From contig DBQV01000025.1 of the NCBI GenBank assembly GCA_002305755.1, positions 72,652-136,651 of the forward strand: a DNA stretch of 64,000 nt, written 5' to 3'. This document shows, in pieces, positions 35,699-44,038 of the stretch; positions within the stretch are counted from its first letter, which is position 1, and the number at the start of each line of letters is the position of its first letter. The DNA comes from Christensenella sp. UBA1385 (GTDB lineage Bacteria; Bacillota; Clostridia; Christensenellales; Aristaeellaceae). Below the pieces are notes generated by a model. That model worked only from the letters and a program-made list of their open reading frames with translations, searched no databases and was not told the origin of the DNA. A program made the position numbers and the translations under genes.

Positions 35699-36847
35699 AT
35701 GGATTTTCGCTCGATGCTCGATCAGGTAAAATCGGCCTTCGTTATCGGGAAGGGCAACGCCTTCCTGCACGGCCAGAGCGAGCGGCGGCAGGAGCCGGAT
35801 GAGCCTCAGCAGTCTGGCCGGGGTTACGCCCCGGGCTATCAGGCCCCCTATCAGCAGCCCGCCGCGCCCTATGGGGCCGAAGGCATGTACCAGGCCCCCG
35901 AGCAGGGCTATTATCAGCAGCCCGTGCAGCAGAGCGCCCCGCAAGCGGCCCAGCAGAGCGTGCCGCAGCAGGGCTATTATCAGATGCCGCCCCAGCAGGC
36001 CGCCCAGGCCCCCTGGCAGCAGCCGGCTCAGGCGCAGCAGGCGTCCTGGCAGATGCCGCAGCAGGCCGCCTGGCAGCAGAGCGCCCCGCAGGGCACGCAG
36101 CAGAGAGCGCCCCAGAGCGCCGCTCCCCGGCCCCAGCAGTCAAGCGGCTTCCAGACCCAGATCGACCCCTTCGGGCAGGTGCGCAACCGCCGGGGCAGCC
36201 GTCACCGCGAGGAGCCGGAGGCCGCGTGGGCCCAGCCCCAGGCGGAGAACCTGGTGCAGTTCCCCGGCGCGGACAGGCAGCAGGCCGCCGCCCCGCAGCA
36301 GGTGGATGCCTACGTGATCAATGTGTTCAACCTCAACAGCTGCCGCCAGGCCATGAGCTGCCTGCGGCGCGGCCAGTGCACGCTGATCGTGATGGACCAG
36401 CTCTTTGACAAGGCCGAGATCCGCCGTTATGTGGACATGCTGACCGGCGCGTGCTACGCGCTGGGCGGCACCATGACGAGGCTCTCGTCCAAGATCGGCT
36501 TTTACATCATGGCCCCCTCGGGCATGACCGTCTACACCGACCCCACCACCTCAAACGCCAACGCCGGCCGGCCCGCCGTGCCGCAGGCCGCCTACGCGCC
36601 CGCCGCCGAGGCGGCCGCGCCCCGCGCGGGTGAGTTCTCATCTCAGGGCGGCTATGGCGCCGCGCCGCAGATGAGCTTCTCCGCGAGCGCCGCGGAGCCC
36701 AGGCCCCAGACGGCCGCCCAGGGCTATGAGCAGGGCTACGATCAGTCCTGGCGCCAGGGCGCGTGGCGGCAGGACGCCGCCGGGCAGGAAGCCGGCCGCG
36801 CCGACCCCTATGACAGTCAGCAGGAGGCGGCGCGCTACGCGCAGTAA
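35699..36847 (+). CDS. sepF: SepF-like cell division protein with extended Gln/Pro-rich linkers
   Basis: A 382-residue protein. SepF normally has about 150 residues: an N-terminal membrane-binding helix, a linker and a C-terminal FtsZ-binding domain. Here the N-terminal MDFRSMLDQVKSAFVIGK fits the helix, residues about 25-175 form a Gln/Pro/Ala-rich linker, and residues about 180-285 form the SepF core (VINVFNLNSCRQAMSCLRRG, then VDMLTGACYALGGTMTRLSSKIGFYIMAP). A second disordered tail of about 100 residues follows. The core is clear, but the length is more than twice normal. DivIVA is encoded next. The start ATG has GAGGAGG upstream. Confidence 0.83.
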   Translation: MDFRSMLDQVKSAFVIGKGNAFLHGQSERRQEPDEPQQSGRGYAPGYQAPYQQPAAPYGAEGMYQAPEQGYYQQPVQQSAPQAAQQSVPQQGYYQMPPQQAAQAPWQQPAQAQQASWQMPQQAAWQQSAPQGTQQRAPQSAAPRPQQSSGFQTQIDPFGQVRNRRGSRHREEPEAAWAQPQAENLVQFPGADRQQAAAPQQVDAYVINVFNLNSCRQAMSCLRRGQCTLIVMDQLFDKAEIRRYVDMLTGACYALGGTMTRLSSKIGFYIMAPSGMTVYTDPTTSNANAGRPAVPQAAYAPAAEAAAPRAGEFSSQGGYGAAPQMSFSASAAEPRPQTAAQGYEQGYDQSWRQGAWRQDAAGQEAGRADPYDSQQEAARYAQ

Positions 36848-36889
36848 GCCCCCCTTCAACAAGCAAAGACGATCGAGAGGAGAACCCGC

Positions 36890-37432
36890 ATGGCCATCAC
36901 AGTGACAATGATCGAAGAAAAAGAATTCAAAACCAAGGTGCGCGGGTACGACCCGGTGGAGGTCGATGAGTTTCTGGATGAGATCTGCGACGAAATGGTG
37001 GAAATGCAGGGCACCATCCAGACGCTGCGCGAACAGCTGAAGCAGAAGAGCGCGGAAGCGGGCTCTTCCTCCTTCGCCCCGCTGCCCATCGCGCCGCAGG
37101 CCCCGCTTTCCTCGCTGGCCCCCCTGCCGCTTGAAAAGGCGGAGCCGGAGGAGGACAGGCTGCCCGCCGATCTGACGGCCGCGCAGCAGCTGCTGGAGAA
37201 GACGCAGCGCGCCTGCGACGAGGTGCTGGCCGAGGCCAAAAAGCGCGCCGAGGACATCATCAGGGAAGCCGAGGACCAGGTGCCCGACCCCGAGCTTGAG
37301 GATCTGGAGAGCCAGAAGGAGCAGGTGCGCGCCGAGATCGACAAGCTCAAGAGCGAGGCCGAGGCCTTCCGCCGCCGCTTCCAGTCCATGCTGAAAGACC
37401 AAAACGACATATTAGAAACGGATCTGTTCTGA
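36890..37432 (+). CDS. divIVA: DivIVA/GpsB-family protein
   Basis: A 180-residue coiled-coil protein. The N-terminal lipid-binding domain is intact: FKTKVRGYDPVEVDEFLDEI (about residues 10-29), followed by a coiled coil, a Ser/Pro-rich break (residues 58-90) and a second coiled coil. DivIVA proteins mark negatively curved membrane at poles and septa. The TGA stop overlaps the ATG of the ROK gene. The position after sepF is common in Bacillota. Confidence 0.92.
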   Translation: MAITVTMIEEKEFKTKVRGYDPVEVDEFLDEICDEMVEMQGTIQTLREQLKQKSAEAGSSSFAPLPIAPQAPLSSLAPLPLEKAEPEEDRLPADLTAAQQLLEKTQRACDEVLAEAKKRAEDIIREAEDQVPDPELEDLESQKEQVRAEIDKLKSEAEAFRRRFQSMLKDQNDILETDLF

Positions 37433-38307
37433 TGCTGCTGGGTACATTGGAAGCCGGGGGCACCAAGATGGTGATGGGCCTTGCGGATGAGGACTGCCGT
37501 ATCCTCAAGCGGGAGAGCTGCCCCACCCGCATGCCCGAGGAGACCCTGGCGGATATACTTGATTTTTTCAGGCCCCTGGGCATCGACGCCCTGGGCATCG
37601 CCACCTTCGGCCCGGTGGATCTGCGGCCCGGCTCGCCCGGCTTTGGCAGCATCATCAACACGCCCAAGCTGGCCTGGCGGGGCTTCCCGCTTTACAGCCG
37701 CCTCAGGGAGGCGCTGGGCGTGCCCTGCGCCATCGACACCGATGTGAACGGCGCGGCGCTGGCCGAGGCCCGCATGGGCGCGGTCCGCGGCCTTGAAAAC
37801 TGCGTCTATTTCACCGTCGGCACGGGCATCGGCGGCGGCGTGCTCTCGGGCGGCCGCCTGGTGCACGGGCTGATCCACCCCGAATGGGGCCACACGCCCA
37901 TCTCCCGCCACCCGGAGGACCCGCTCACCCGCGGCGTCTGTCCCTACCATGAGAACTGCGCCGAAGGCCTGGCGGCAGGCCCCTCCATGCAGGCCCGCTG
38001 GGGCGTGCCGGCGCAGGAGCTGCCGGAGGGCCACTTCGCCTGGGAGCTGGAGGCCTACTACCTGGCCCAGCTGTGCATCACCGCCATGATGACCGTTTCG
38101 CCCGAGCGCATCGTGCTGGGCGGGGGCGTGATGAGCCATGCCTCGCTTTACCCCATGGTGCGCGAAAAGGCCAACCAGCTGCTGGGCGGCTACCTGGCCA
38201 GCCCCACCCCCGAGGAGATGGACGCCTTCATCGTGCCCCCCGCCCTCTGGCCCGACAGCGGCCTGATCGGCGGCGCGCTGCTGGCAAAGGATATGCTGAA
38301 GCAATAA
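37432..38307 (+). CDS. ROK-family sugar kinase, fructokinase-like
   Basis: A 291-residue ROK kinase. The N-terminal phosphate loop LGTLEAGGTKMVMGLADE, the catalytic DTDVNGAALAEARMGAVRG, YFTVGTGIGGGVLSGGRLVHG, and the zinc site with histidine and cysteines (HPEWGHTPI; CPYHENC) match the fructokinase (ScrK/GmuE) branch. It is translationally coupled to DivIVA, which is an odd functional neighbour and may simply reflect operon read-through. The substrate is probably fructose or a related hexose. Confidence 0.88.
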   Translation: MLLGTLEAGGTKMVMGLADEDCRILKRESCPTRMPEETLADILDFFRPLGIDALGIATFGPVDLRPGSPGFGSIINTPKLAWRGFPLYSRLREALGVPCAIDTDVNGAALAEARMGAVRGLENCVYFTVGTGIGGGVLSGGRLVHGLIHPEWGHTPISRHPEDPLTRGVCPYHENCAEGLAAGPSMQARWGVPAQELPEGHFAWELEAYYLAQLCITAMMTVSPERIVLGGGVMSHASLYPMVREKANQLLGGYLASPTPEEMDAFIVPPALWPDSGLIGGALLAKDMLKQ

Positions 38308-38325
38308 GAGCTTTTATGAATGGAT

Positions 38326-38349
38326 AAACGGCGCCGAAAGGCGCCGTTT
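38326..38349 (+). terminator. Terminator of the sepF-divIVA-ROK operon
   Basis: AAACGGCGCC-GAAA-GGCGCCGTTT is a perfect 10-bp stem with a stable GAAA tetraloop 18 bp after the ROK stop. Its own terminal T residues and a later GATTTTC stand in for a U tract. Confidence 0.8.
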
Positions 38350-38437
38350 CAGATTGATTTTCTTCCGGGTCCTGCGCGGATCTCTCCTCGTCCCGCCCGG
38401 GCCGAGCGAAGCAGAGCGGGTCGGGAAGGGCTGTATC

Positions 38438-38597
38438 GTACCAACAAAAAACGTTAATGCATCCAAAGCGCAGAGGAATTTTGGCTTAGAGCAAGGAGCG
38501 GGTGCGAAGGCGTAGCGGCGCTACGGCGAGCGTTCGCGACGCCGCTTCTAAGACAAAAGGCCCGACACGACGATGCGTTAACGATTTGAATTGGTAC
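38438..38597. repeat. 160-bp near-palindromic element with terminal inverted repeats (MITE-like)
   Basis: The ends GTACCAA..AACGTTAATGCATC and the complement of GATGCGTTAACG..TTGGTAC form imperfect terminal inverted repeats of about 26 bp. The interior is also self-complementary: GGCTTAGA pairs with TCTAAG, and a central GTAGC-GGC-GCTAC hairpin lies near 38511-38523. No protein is encoded. Its right end touches the stop codon of mrp, suggesting insertion exactly at the gene end. The interior shares the AAGG..GCGAAGG..AGCGGCGCT layout with the repeats at 14443 and 53911. Confidence 0.72.
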
Positions 38598-39430
38598 TAC
38601 TTGTCCAGCGCCTCCAGCACGCCCACCGCGCCGATCAGGCCCTCCATGCCGGCCTCCTCCACGCGGCCCTCGTCCATCAGGGTGGCGATGGCCGGGTCCA
38701 GCGGCAGGCGGCAGACGGCGGGGATGCTGTGGCGGCCGGCCAGCTCCTGCGCGCGGCTCCTGCCGAAGAGCTCGTGCCTTCCGCCGCAGTCCGGGCAGAT
38801 GAAGTAACTCATGTTCTCCACCAGCGCCAGCACGGGGATGTTCATCATATCGGCCATGTTCACGGCCTTCTCCACGATCATGCCCACCATCTCCTGCGGC
38901 GAGGCCACGATGATCACGCCGTCCAGCGGCAGGCTCTGGAACACGGTCAGCGGCACGTCGCCGGTGCCCGGGGGCATGTCCACAAACATGAAATCCACCT
39001 CGCCCCAGACCACGTCCGTCCAGAAGCTCTTCACCATGCCGGCCACCACCGGGCCGCGCCAGATCACGGGGTCGGTCTCCTTATCCAGCAGCAGGTTGAC
39101 CGACATGATCTTGGTGCCGCCCGCGGAAACCTGCGGCAGCATCTCTTCGTTGTTGCCCATGGCCTTGTCCGTCACCCCGAAGCCGTGGGGGATGGAGGGG
39201 CCGGTGATATCGGCGTCCAGAATCGCGCTCCGGTGCCCGCGGCGCTGCATGGCGGCGGCCAGCAGGCAGGTGACCAGCGATTTTCCCACGCCTCCCTTGC
39301 CGGAAATGACGCCGATCACATGCTTCACAGCGGATTTGGCGTTCTGCGGCGCGCTGAAATCCGGCGGGGCCTTCCGGTCGCCGCAGCCGGCCTGCGCGCA
39401 GCCGCTGCACTTTCCATCGCAGTTGCTCAT
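38597..39430 (-). CDS. mrp: Mrp/ApbC-type Fe-S cluster carrier ATPase
   Basis: A 277-residue P-loop NTPase of the Mrp/NBP35 family that inserts or carries Fe-S clusters. An N-terminal cysteine motif (CDGKCSGCAQAGC) precedes the deviant Walker A GVISGKGGVGKS (near residues 40-51). VDMPPGTGDVPL and the C-terminal pair in YFICPDCGGRHELFG supply the cluster-binding CxxC. The N-terminal cysteines recall Nbp35 rather than E. coli Mrp. It follows rpiB by 33 bp on the same strand. Confidence 0.92.
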   Translation of the reverse strand: MSNCDGKCSGCAQAGCGDRKAPPDFSAPQNAKSAVKHVIGVISGKGGVGKSLVTCLLAAAMQRRGHRSAILDADITGPSIPHGFGVTDKAMGNNEEMLPQVSAGGTKIMSVNLLLDKETDPVIWRGPVVAGMVKSFWTDVVWGEVDFMFVDMPPGTGDVPLTVFQSLPLDGVIIVASPQEMVGMIVEKAVNMADMMNIPVLALVENMSYFICPDCGGRHELFGRSRAQELAGRHSIPAVCRLPLDPAIATLMDEGRVEEAGMEGLIGAVGVLEALDK

Positions 39431-39463
39431 ATTACATCCCTTCTCCGCGGCCGGGCCGCGGCG

Positions 39464-39910
39464 TCAAAGCAGATTGTCCTTCTCGATCTGCGTGATCTGA
39501 TCCACGCGCCGCTGGTGGCGGCCGCCTTCAAATCCCTCGGTCAGAAAGGCGCGCACGATCATCTTGGCCGTTTCCTCGCCGATCACACGCGCGCCGATGG
39601 AGATCATGTTGGCGTCGTTGTGCCGCCGGGCCATCATGGCGCTGTAAGGCTCCGACACCATGGCGCAGCGGATGCCCTTCACCTTGTTGGCGGCCAGGCC
39701 GATGCCGACGCCCGTGCCGCAGATGAGGATGCCCAGCTCGCATCGCCCCTCCGCCACGGCCTCGGCCGCCAGGCGCGCGGGCACGGGGTAGTCGCAGCTC
39801 TCCCCGCTGTTCGTCCCGAAATCCTCATAGGCCAGCCCCAGCTCATCCAGCACCTCTATCACCCAGCGCTTCATCTGCAGCGCGGTATGGTCATTGCCAA
39901 GCGCGATCAT
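39464..39910 (-). CDS. rpiB: Ribose-5-phosphate isomerase B
   Basis: A 148-residue RpiB/LacAB-family isomerase interconverting ribose-5-P and ribulose-5-P. The N-terminal MIALGNDHTALQMKR, the active-site cysteine in LICGTGVGIGLAANK and HNDANMISIGARVIG are intact. The catalytic cysteine context favours RpiB over AlsB, but activity on allose-6-P cannot be excluded. Confidence 0.92.
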   Translation of the reverse strand: MIALGNDHTALQMKRWVIEVLDELGLAYEDFGTNSGESCDYPVPARLAAEAVAEGRCELGILICGTGVGIGLAANKVKGIRCAMVSEPYSAMMARRHNDANMISIGARVIGEETAKMIVRAFLTEGFEGGRHQRRVDQITQIEKDNLL

Positions 39911-39938
39911 AAATCATCCTCCTTATTGCTGTCTTTTT

Positions 39939-39967
39939 ATTGTAGAGCGCAAAATGGGATTGCGCAA
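39939..39967 (-). promoter_or_regulatory. Promoter of rpiB-mrp
   Basis: Minus strand TTGCGC (39967-39962), 17-bp spacer, TACAAT (39944-39939), about 22 bp before the likely transcription-to-ATG interval. Confidence 0.65.
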
Positions 39968-40023
39968 GAGAAAGGCCGGGCCCCAAAAGTTCTCTTTTTA
40001 TTTGTCCATTCCGTCTCCCAATA

Positions 40024-40052
40024 TTGACATACGCCCGTGCCGAGCCTATAAT
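40024..40052 (+). promoter_or_regulatory. Perfect-consensus promoter of the typA leader
   Basis: TTGACA (40024-40029), 17-bp spacer, TATAAT (40047-40052): an exact sigma-A consensus. The start should be near 40059, at the base of a perfect 8-bp hairpin (CGGCGCTT/AAGCGCCG, 40058-40075) that would cap the 5' end of the RNA. Confidence 0.92.
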
Positions 40053-40097
40053 GCCTGCGGCGCTTCAAAGCGCCGAAGGCTTAAAGGAAACACTGTT

Positions 40098-40190
40098 TTG
40101 ACGCGATCCGATCTTCTGTTGCTGCTGGGCGCGAAACTGCGCAGCCAGCCGCCCGACTGGGCGGCTTTTTCCGCCTGCGCCAAACGCTGA
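40098..40190 (+). CDS. Candidate 30-codon leader peptide upstream of typA
   Basis: A short frame starting at TTG (40098), with AAAGGAAA 7 bp upstream, and ending at TGA (40190). The peptide has five leucines in a row at residues 6-10 and ends in QPPDWAAFSACAKR. An intrinsic terminator lies inside it, so translation would run across the terminator hairpin. It resembles an attenuator leader peptide. It has no recognisable homologue and could be a chance frame. Confidence 0.45.
   Translation: MTRSDLLLLLGAKLRSQPPDWAAFSACAKR
40147..40170 (+). terminator. Intrinsic terminator inside the typA leader
   Basis: AGCCGCCC-GACT-GGGCGGCT is a perfect 8-bp stem followed by TTTT, about 110 nt after the predicted start and 53 bp before typA. 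It would stop typA transcription unless overridden; alternatively the promoter-to-terminator segment is a stand-alone small RNA. Confidence 0.85.
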
Positions 40191-40222
40191 CCGCCCACAG
40201 AATATAAAGGAGATCTTTCATT

Positions 40223-42058
40223 TTGATTCGTACCGATATCCGCAACATCGCCATCATCGCCCACGTGGACCACGGCAAGACCACCCTGGTGGACCAGATG
40301 CTCAGGCAGGGCGGCGTGTTCCGCCAGAACCAGCAGGTGCAGGAGCGCGTGATGGATTCCAACGACCTGGAGCGCGAGCGCGGCATCACGATCCTGGCCA
40401 AGAACACCGCCGTACATTACGGCGACCTTAAGATCAACATCGTCGATACCCCCGGCCACGCCGATTTTTCCGGCGAGGTGGAGCGCGTGCTCAAGATGGT
40501 GGACGGCGTGCTGCTGCTGGTGGACAGCTTTGAAGGCCCCATGCCGCAGACCCGCTTCGTGCTGAAAAAGGCCCTCGACCTGAAGCTGCCCGTGCTGATG
40601 GTGATCAACAAGGTGGACAGGCCCGACGCCCGCTGCGAGGAAGTGGTGGGCGAGCTGCTGGACCTGCTGATCGACCTGGATGCCGACGCGGACACGCTGG
40701 ACAGACCCATCCTTTACGTGAGCGCGCGCAAGGGCACCGCCACGCTGGATATGGAAAGGCCCGGCACCGACCTCAAGCCCCTGTTTGACGCGATCGTCAG
40801 GTACATCCCCGCGCCCGAGGGCGACCCGGACGGCCCGGCGCAGATGCTGATCTCCACCATCGACTACAATGAATACGTGGGCCGCATTGGCGTGGGCCGC
40901 ATCCAGCGCGGCACCTTCACCACGGGCATGACGGCCGTGCGCTGCAACTACCGCAGCGAGGAGGTCAGCGCCCCCTTCCGCGTGACCGAGCTGAGCACCT
41001 ACACGGGCCTCACGCGCACGCCGGCCGAATCCGTCTCCATGGGTGACATCATGGCCCTCAGCGGCCTGCCGGACCTGTCCATCGGCGACACCGTATGCCT
41101 GGCGGGCGCGGCGGAGCCCCTGCCCTTTGTGGCCATCGGCGAGCCGACGGTGAAGATGAGCTTTTCGGTGAACGACAGCCCCTTCGCCGGGCGCGACGGC
41201 ACCTATGTGACCAGCCGTCACCTGCGCGCGCGCCTGTACCGCGAGCTGGAAACGGATGTGAGCCTGCGGGTGACCGACGGCGACACGCCCGATGTGTTTG
41301 AAGTGTGCGGCCGCGGCGAGCTGCACCTGTCCATCCTGATCGAGACCATGCGCCGCCAGGGCTACGAATTTCAGGTATCGCGCCCCGAGGTGCTGTTCCA
41401 CTACGAAAACGGCCAGAAGCTGGAGCCCATCGAGCGCCTGCTGTGCGACGTGCCCCAGGCCTACGCGGGCGCGGTGATCGAAAAGATCGGCCGCCGCCGC
41501 GGCACGCTGGAGAGCATGGCAGGCCTTGACCGCGTGCGTCTCAGCTTCCTCGTGCCCAGCCGCGGCCTGTTCGGCTACCGCAGCGAGTTTCTGACCGATA
41601 CCCGCGGCGAAGGCATCATGAGCGCGGTCTTCTCCGGCTACGAGCCCTACCGCGGCGACATCCCCCACCGCAACACCGGCAGCCTGGTCTGCTTTGAGAC
41701 GGGCGAGGCCACCCAGTACGGCCTGTACAACGTGCAGGACAGGGGCAACCTCTTCATCGGCGCGCAGACCCCCGTGTACGCCGGCATGGTCTGCGGCCAG
41801 TCCAACCGCCCAGGCGACATCGTGGTGAACGTGTGCAAGCAAAAGCACGTTTCCAACGTGCGCAACTCCTCCGCCGCGGAGGACAGCCTGCGCCTGGTCA
41901 GCGTGCAGCCCCTGACGCTGGAAGAGAGCCTGGAGTTCATCGACGACGACGAACTGCTGGAAGTGACCCCCAAAGCCCTGCGCATCCGCAAGCGCGAGCT
42001 GCGCCACGACCAGCGCGCCAAGGAAGAGAGCAGAAGGAAGCAGACGGCGGAGAAGTGA
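40223..42058 (+). CDS. typA: TypA/BipA ribosome-associated GTPase
   Basis: A 611-residue translational GTPase that assists 50S assembly and stress or cold adaptation. G1 is AHVDHGKTT (near residue 13), G2 ERERGITILAKN, G3 DTPGHADFSGEV, G4 NKVDRPDAR. EF-G-like domains III and V follow, and the TypA-specific C-terminal region contains KQKHVSNVRNSSAAEDS. The start is a TTG at 40223, with AAAGGAGAT about 8 bp upstream; no closer ATG exists. Its leader contains a small ORF and terminator. Confidence 0.96.
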   Translation: MIRTDIRNIAIIAHVDHGKTTLVDQMLRQGGVFRQNQQVQERVMDSNDLERERGITILAKNTAVHYGDLKINIVDTPGHADFSGEVERVLKMVDGVLLLVDSFEGPMPQTRFVLKKALDLKLPVLMVINKVDRPDARCEEVVGELLDLLIDLDADADTLDRPILYVSARKGTATLDMERPGTDLKPLFDAIVRYIPAPEGDPDGPAQMLISTIDYNEYVGRIGVGRIQRGTFTTGMTAVRCNYRSEEVSAPFRVTELSTYTGLTRTPAESVSMGDIMALSGLPDLSIGDTVCLAGAAEPLPFVAIGEPTVKMSFSVNDSPFAGRDGTYVTSRHLRARLYRELETDVSLRVTDGDTPDVFEVCGRGELHLSILIETMRRQGYEFQVSRPEVLFHYENGQKLEPIERLLCDVPQAYAGAVIEKIGRRRGTLESMAGLDRVRLSFLVPSRGLFGYRSEFLTDTRGEGIMSAVFSGYEPYRGDIPHRNTGSLVCFETGEATQYGLYNVQDRGNLFIGAQTPVYAGMVCGQSNRPGDIVVNVCKQKHVSNVRNSSAAEDSLRLVSVQPLTLEESLEFIDDDELLEVTPKALRIRKRELRHDQRAKEESRRKQTAEK

Positions 42059-42072
42059 CGCCGTTTCCCAGG

Positions 42073-42120
42073 CAGATGCCAAGTGGGCTGCCGAACAATC
42101 GGCAGCTCACTTGGCATCTG
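42073..42120. terminator. Bidirectional hairpin between typA and the thuA-like gene
   Basis: A 22-bp stem (one G-T pair) from CAGATGCCAAGTG to CACTTGGCATCTG around an ACAA loop. It lies between converging genes, 14 bp after typA and 4 bp after the thuA-like stop, and can serve both. Confidence 0.82.
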
Positions 42121-42124
42121 ATGG

Positions 42125-42901
42125 TTATTTCTTCTGCTCGTGCAGCCCTTGAATGCTTGCGAAGGCCTGCGCCGGGGCAAAATCAATCACCGGCGGCGTA
42201 TTGCCATAGACAGGCGCAGGCCCCGGTACTGGGGCAGCCCAGCGTACAGCGTTCACGATCAGCTGCTGGATCAGGGGCATGTGATACACAGGGAAGGCCT
42301 CGTGCCCGGGCCGGAGGTAGAAGATTCGCCCCTTACCCCGGTAAAAACAGCATCCACTGCGGAACACTTCGCCGCCCTCAAACCAGCTGATGAGCACCTG
42401 CTCATCGGGCTGTGGGATGTTGAAGTGCTCCCCGTACATTTCCTCCTGGGGAATGATGATTTTCTCCGGCAGCCCCGCGGCTATGGGATGGGCGGGACTG
42501 ACCACCCAGAGGATCTCCTTTTCCCCGTCCTCGCGCCACTTGAGCAGACCGCTGTCGGTGCCGCAGATCCTGCGGAATATTTTGGAGGCATGGCCGGAAT
42601 GCAGCACGATCAGCCCCATTCCCCTCTCGGTAATGTGTCGATGCACCCGCTCCACCGCCTCATCCGATACCTCCGCATGAGCCATGTGGCCCCACCAAAT
42701 CAGCACATCAGCGGAGGAAAGCGCCTCCTCGCTCAGTCCGTGTTCCGCCTCGCGCAGGGTGGCGGTTGTAGCCTCAAACCCGGCCTGACGGAGAAAGTTC
42801 GCGATGCATCCGTGTATCCCCTCGGGGTAAATCTTTCGAATATCCTCAAACTGCACCTCGTGTAGATACTCGTTCCATACTAGAACATGAAGCTGTTTCA
42901 A
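42125..42901 (-). CDS. ThuA-domain protein (glutamine-amidotransferase-like fold)
   Basis: A 258-residue protein of the ThuA family, named from Rhizobium trehalose utilisation and thought to act on sugars. It has the class I amidotransferase-like fold: VLVWNEYLHE, ADVLIWWGHMAHAEV, LIVLHSGHASKIFRRI. The start is a TTG at 42901, with AGGAGG about 7 bp upstream; the frame extends further upstream without support. It is the last gene of the LacI-controlled operon, after the Gfo/Idh/MocA gene, with which ThuA proteins commonly co-occur. Confidence 0.82.
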   Translation of the reverse strand: MKQLHVLVWNEYLHEVQFEDIRKIYPEGIHGCIANFLRQAGFEATTATLREAEHGLSEEALSSADVLIWWGHMAHAEVSDEAVERVHRHITERGMGLIVLHSGHASKIFRRICGTDSGLLKWREDGEKEILWVVSPAHPIAAGLPEKIIIPQEEMYGEHFNIPQPDEQVLISWFEGGEVFRSGCCFYRGKGRIFYLRPGHEAFPVYHMPLIQQLIVNAVRWAAPVPGPAPVYGNTPPVIDFAPAQAFASIQGLHEQKK

Positions 42902-42924
42902 ACTGAGCCCTCCTTTTCCCTGCC

Positions 42925-43992
42925 TCAGACCTTTTCCCACTGTCCGCTTGCAGCGGATCGCAGCACCGCCTCCACAGCGCGCTGGTTGACAAGCCCATCC
43001 TCCACCGTAGCGGAAAGCCCATCGCCCCGGCCCAGCAAGATATCGGCAAAACTCTGCGTCTGATCGGCACGGTATTCATCCGGTATTCTCAGTTCCACAT
43101 AGGTATTGCCGCGACGCATGGCCTCCCCCTGGCACAGGCTGAGGGTATCCTGATCCGGTCTGGCATCCAACTCGTAGATCAGGGATCCCTTGCTGCCGTA
43201 GATCTCCATGCGCTGGTAGTTGCCCCGGCCATAAGCGAAACGGGTGATCTCAAACACTGCAGACAGGCCGCCTTCCATGCACGCCAAAGCGTTGGAAAAG
43301 TCGTCCACATCCACTGGGCCGAGACCGCTGCCGTCGAGCTTAACCCGCTCATGGACAAAAGTGCCGTTATGGCCGATCAGTTTTTCATAGCCGCGCCCCG
43401 TCACAAAGCTCACAAGATCGAGCCCATGGCTGCCAAGATCTCCCAGCGCGCCGGACCCCGTGCGCTCGCCGATAAAACGCCACAAGAGCGGCGTCTGAAA
43501 CACCGGCAGTCCCCAGGCCTGAAAGTAGCGAAGGTTCACATGGTAGAGCTCTCCCAACTCGCCGCTGCGCACCAGCGCCCTGGCGTATCGGGCAGCCGCC
43601 TTGAAGCGGTAGGAAAAGCACACCATGTTGGCAAGGCTGCGTCCACGCGTCTCCTTTGCCAGCCGCTCGGCCTGCTGTACGTTCATGGCCAGAGGCTTTT
43701 CAACGCTGAATGGAAGACCTGCCCCAGCCGCCTGAAGGGCAATGGGAATATGCACATCGTTAGGGGTGCAGATATCCAGAGCGTCTACCCCGGCGAGCGC
43801 GATCAGCTCCTCGCTGTTGCGGTAGCAGCGTTCCATGGGGATACCGTATTCCTGAGAGGCTGACTTGAGGGCCGCTGCGTCCGTATCGCAAAGCGCCGAG
43901 AGCTCCAGATCAGGGCTGCGCAGGATGCCGGGGATGTGCGCCCAGCGCGCGATGGCGCCGACACCGATCAGACCGATTTTTTTCGCGGGCAT
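42925..43992 (-). CDS. Gfo/Idh/MocA-family sugar oxidoreductase
   Basis: A 355-residue NAD(P)-dependent dehydrogenase. The Rossmann loop is IGLIGVGAIARWAHIPGI (residues 6-23), VDALDICTPNDVHIPIALQA follows, and the catalytic EKP lysine is in FSVEKPLAMN (near residue 97). The C-terminal domain contains LGDLGSHGLDLVSF. The substrate is probably a sugar or inositol derivative delivered by the neighbouring importer. It lies between the binding-protein gene and the thuA-like gene. Confidence 0.9.
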   Translation of the reverse strand: MPAKKIGLIGVGAIARWAHIPGILRSPDLELSALCDTDAAALKSASQEYGIPMERCYRNSEELIALAGVDALDICTPNDVHIPIALQAAGAGLPFSVEKPLAMNVQQAERLAKETRGRSLANMVCFSYRFKAAARYARALVRSGELGELYHVNLRYFQAWGLPVFQTPLLWRFIGERTGSGALGDLGSHGLDLVSFVTGRGYEKLIGHNGTFVHERVKLDGSGLGPVDVDDFSNALACMEGGLSAVFEITRFAYGRGNYQRMEIYGSKGSLIYELDARPDQDTLSLCQGEAMRRGNTYVELRIPDEYRADQTQSFADILLGRGDGLSATVEDGLVNQRAVEAVLRSAASGQWEKV

Positions 43993-44038
43993 GCTTGTTG
44001 CTCCTTTGCTGCATTGTTTGTCACCGTTCCGTAAAAGG

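Noticed and set aside
39894..40190. A 98-codon frame upstream of typA
   Set aside because: It runs through the rpiB start region and the typA promoter; only the final 30 codons, after the promoter, are plausible as a leader peptide.
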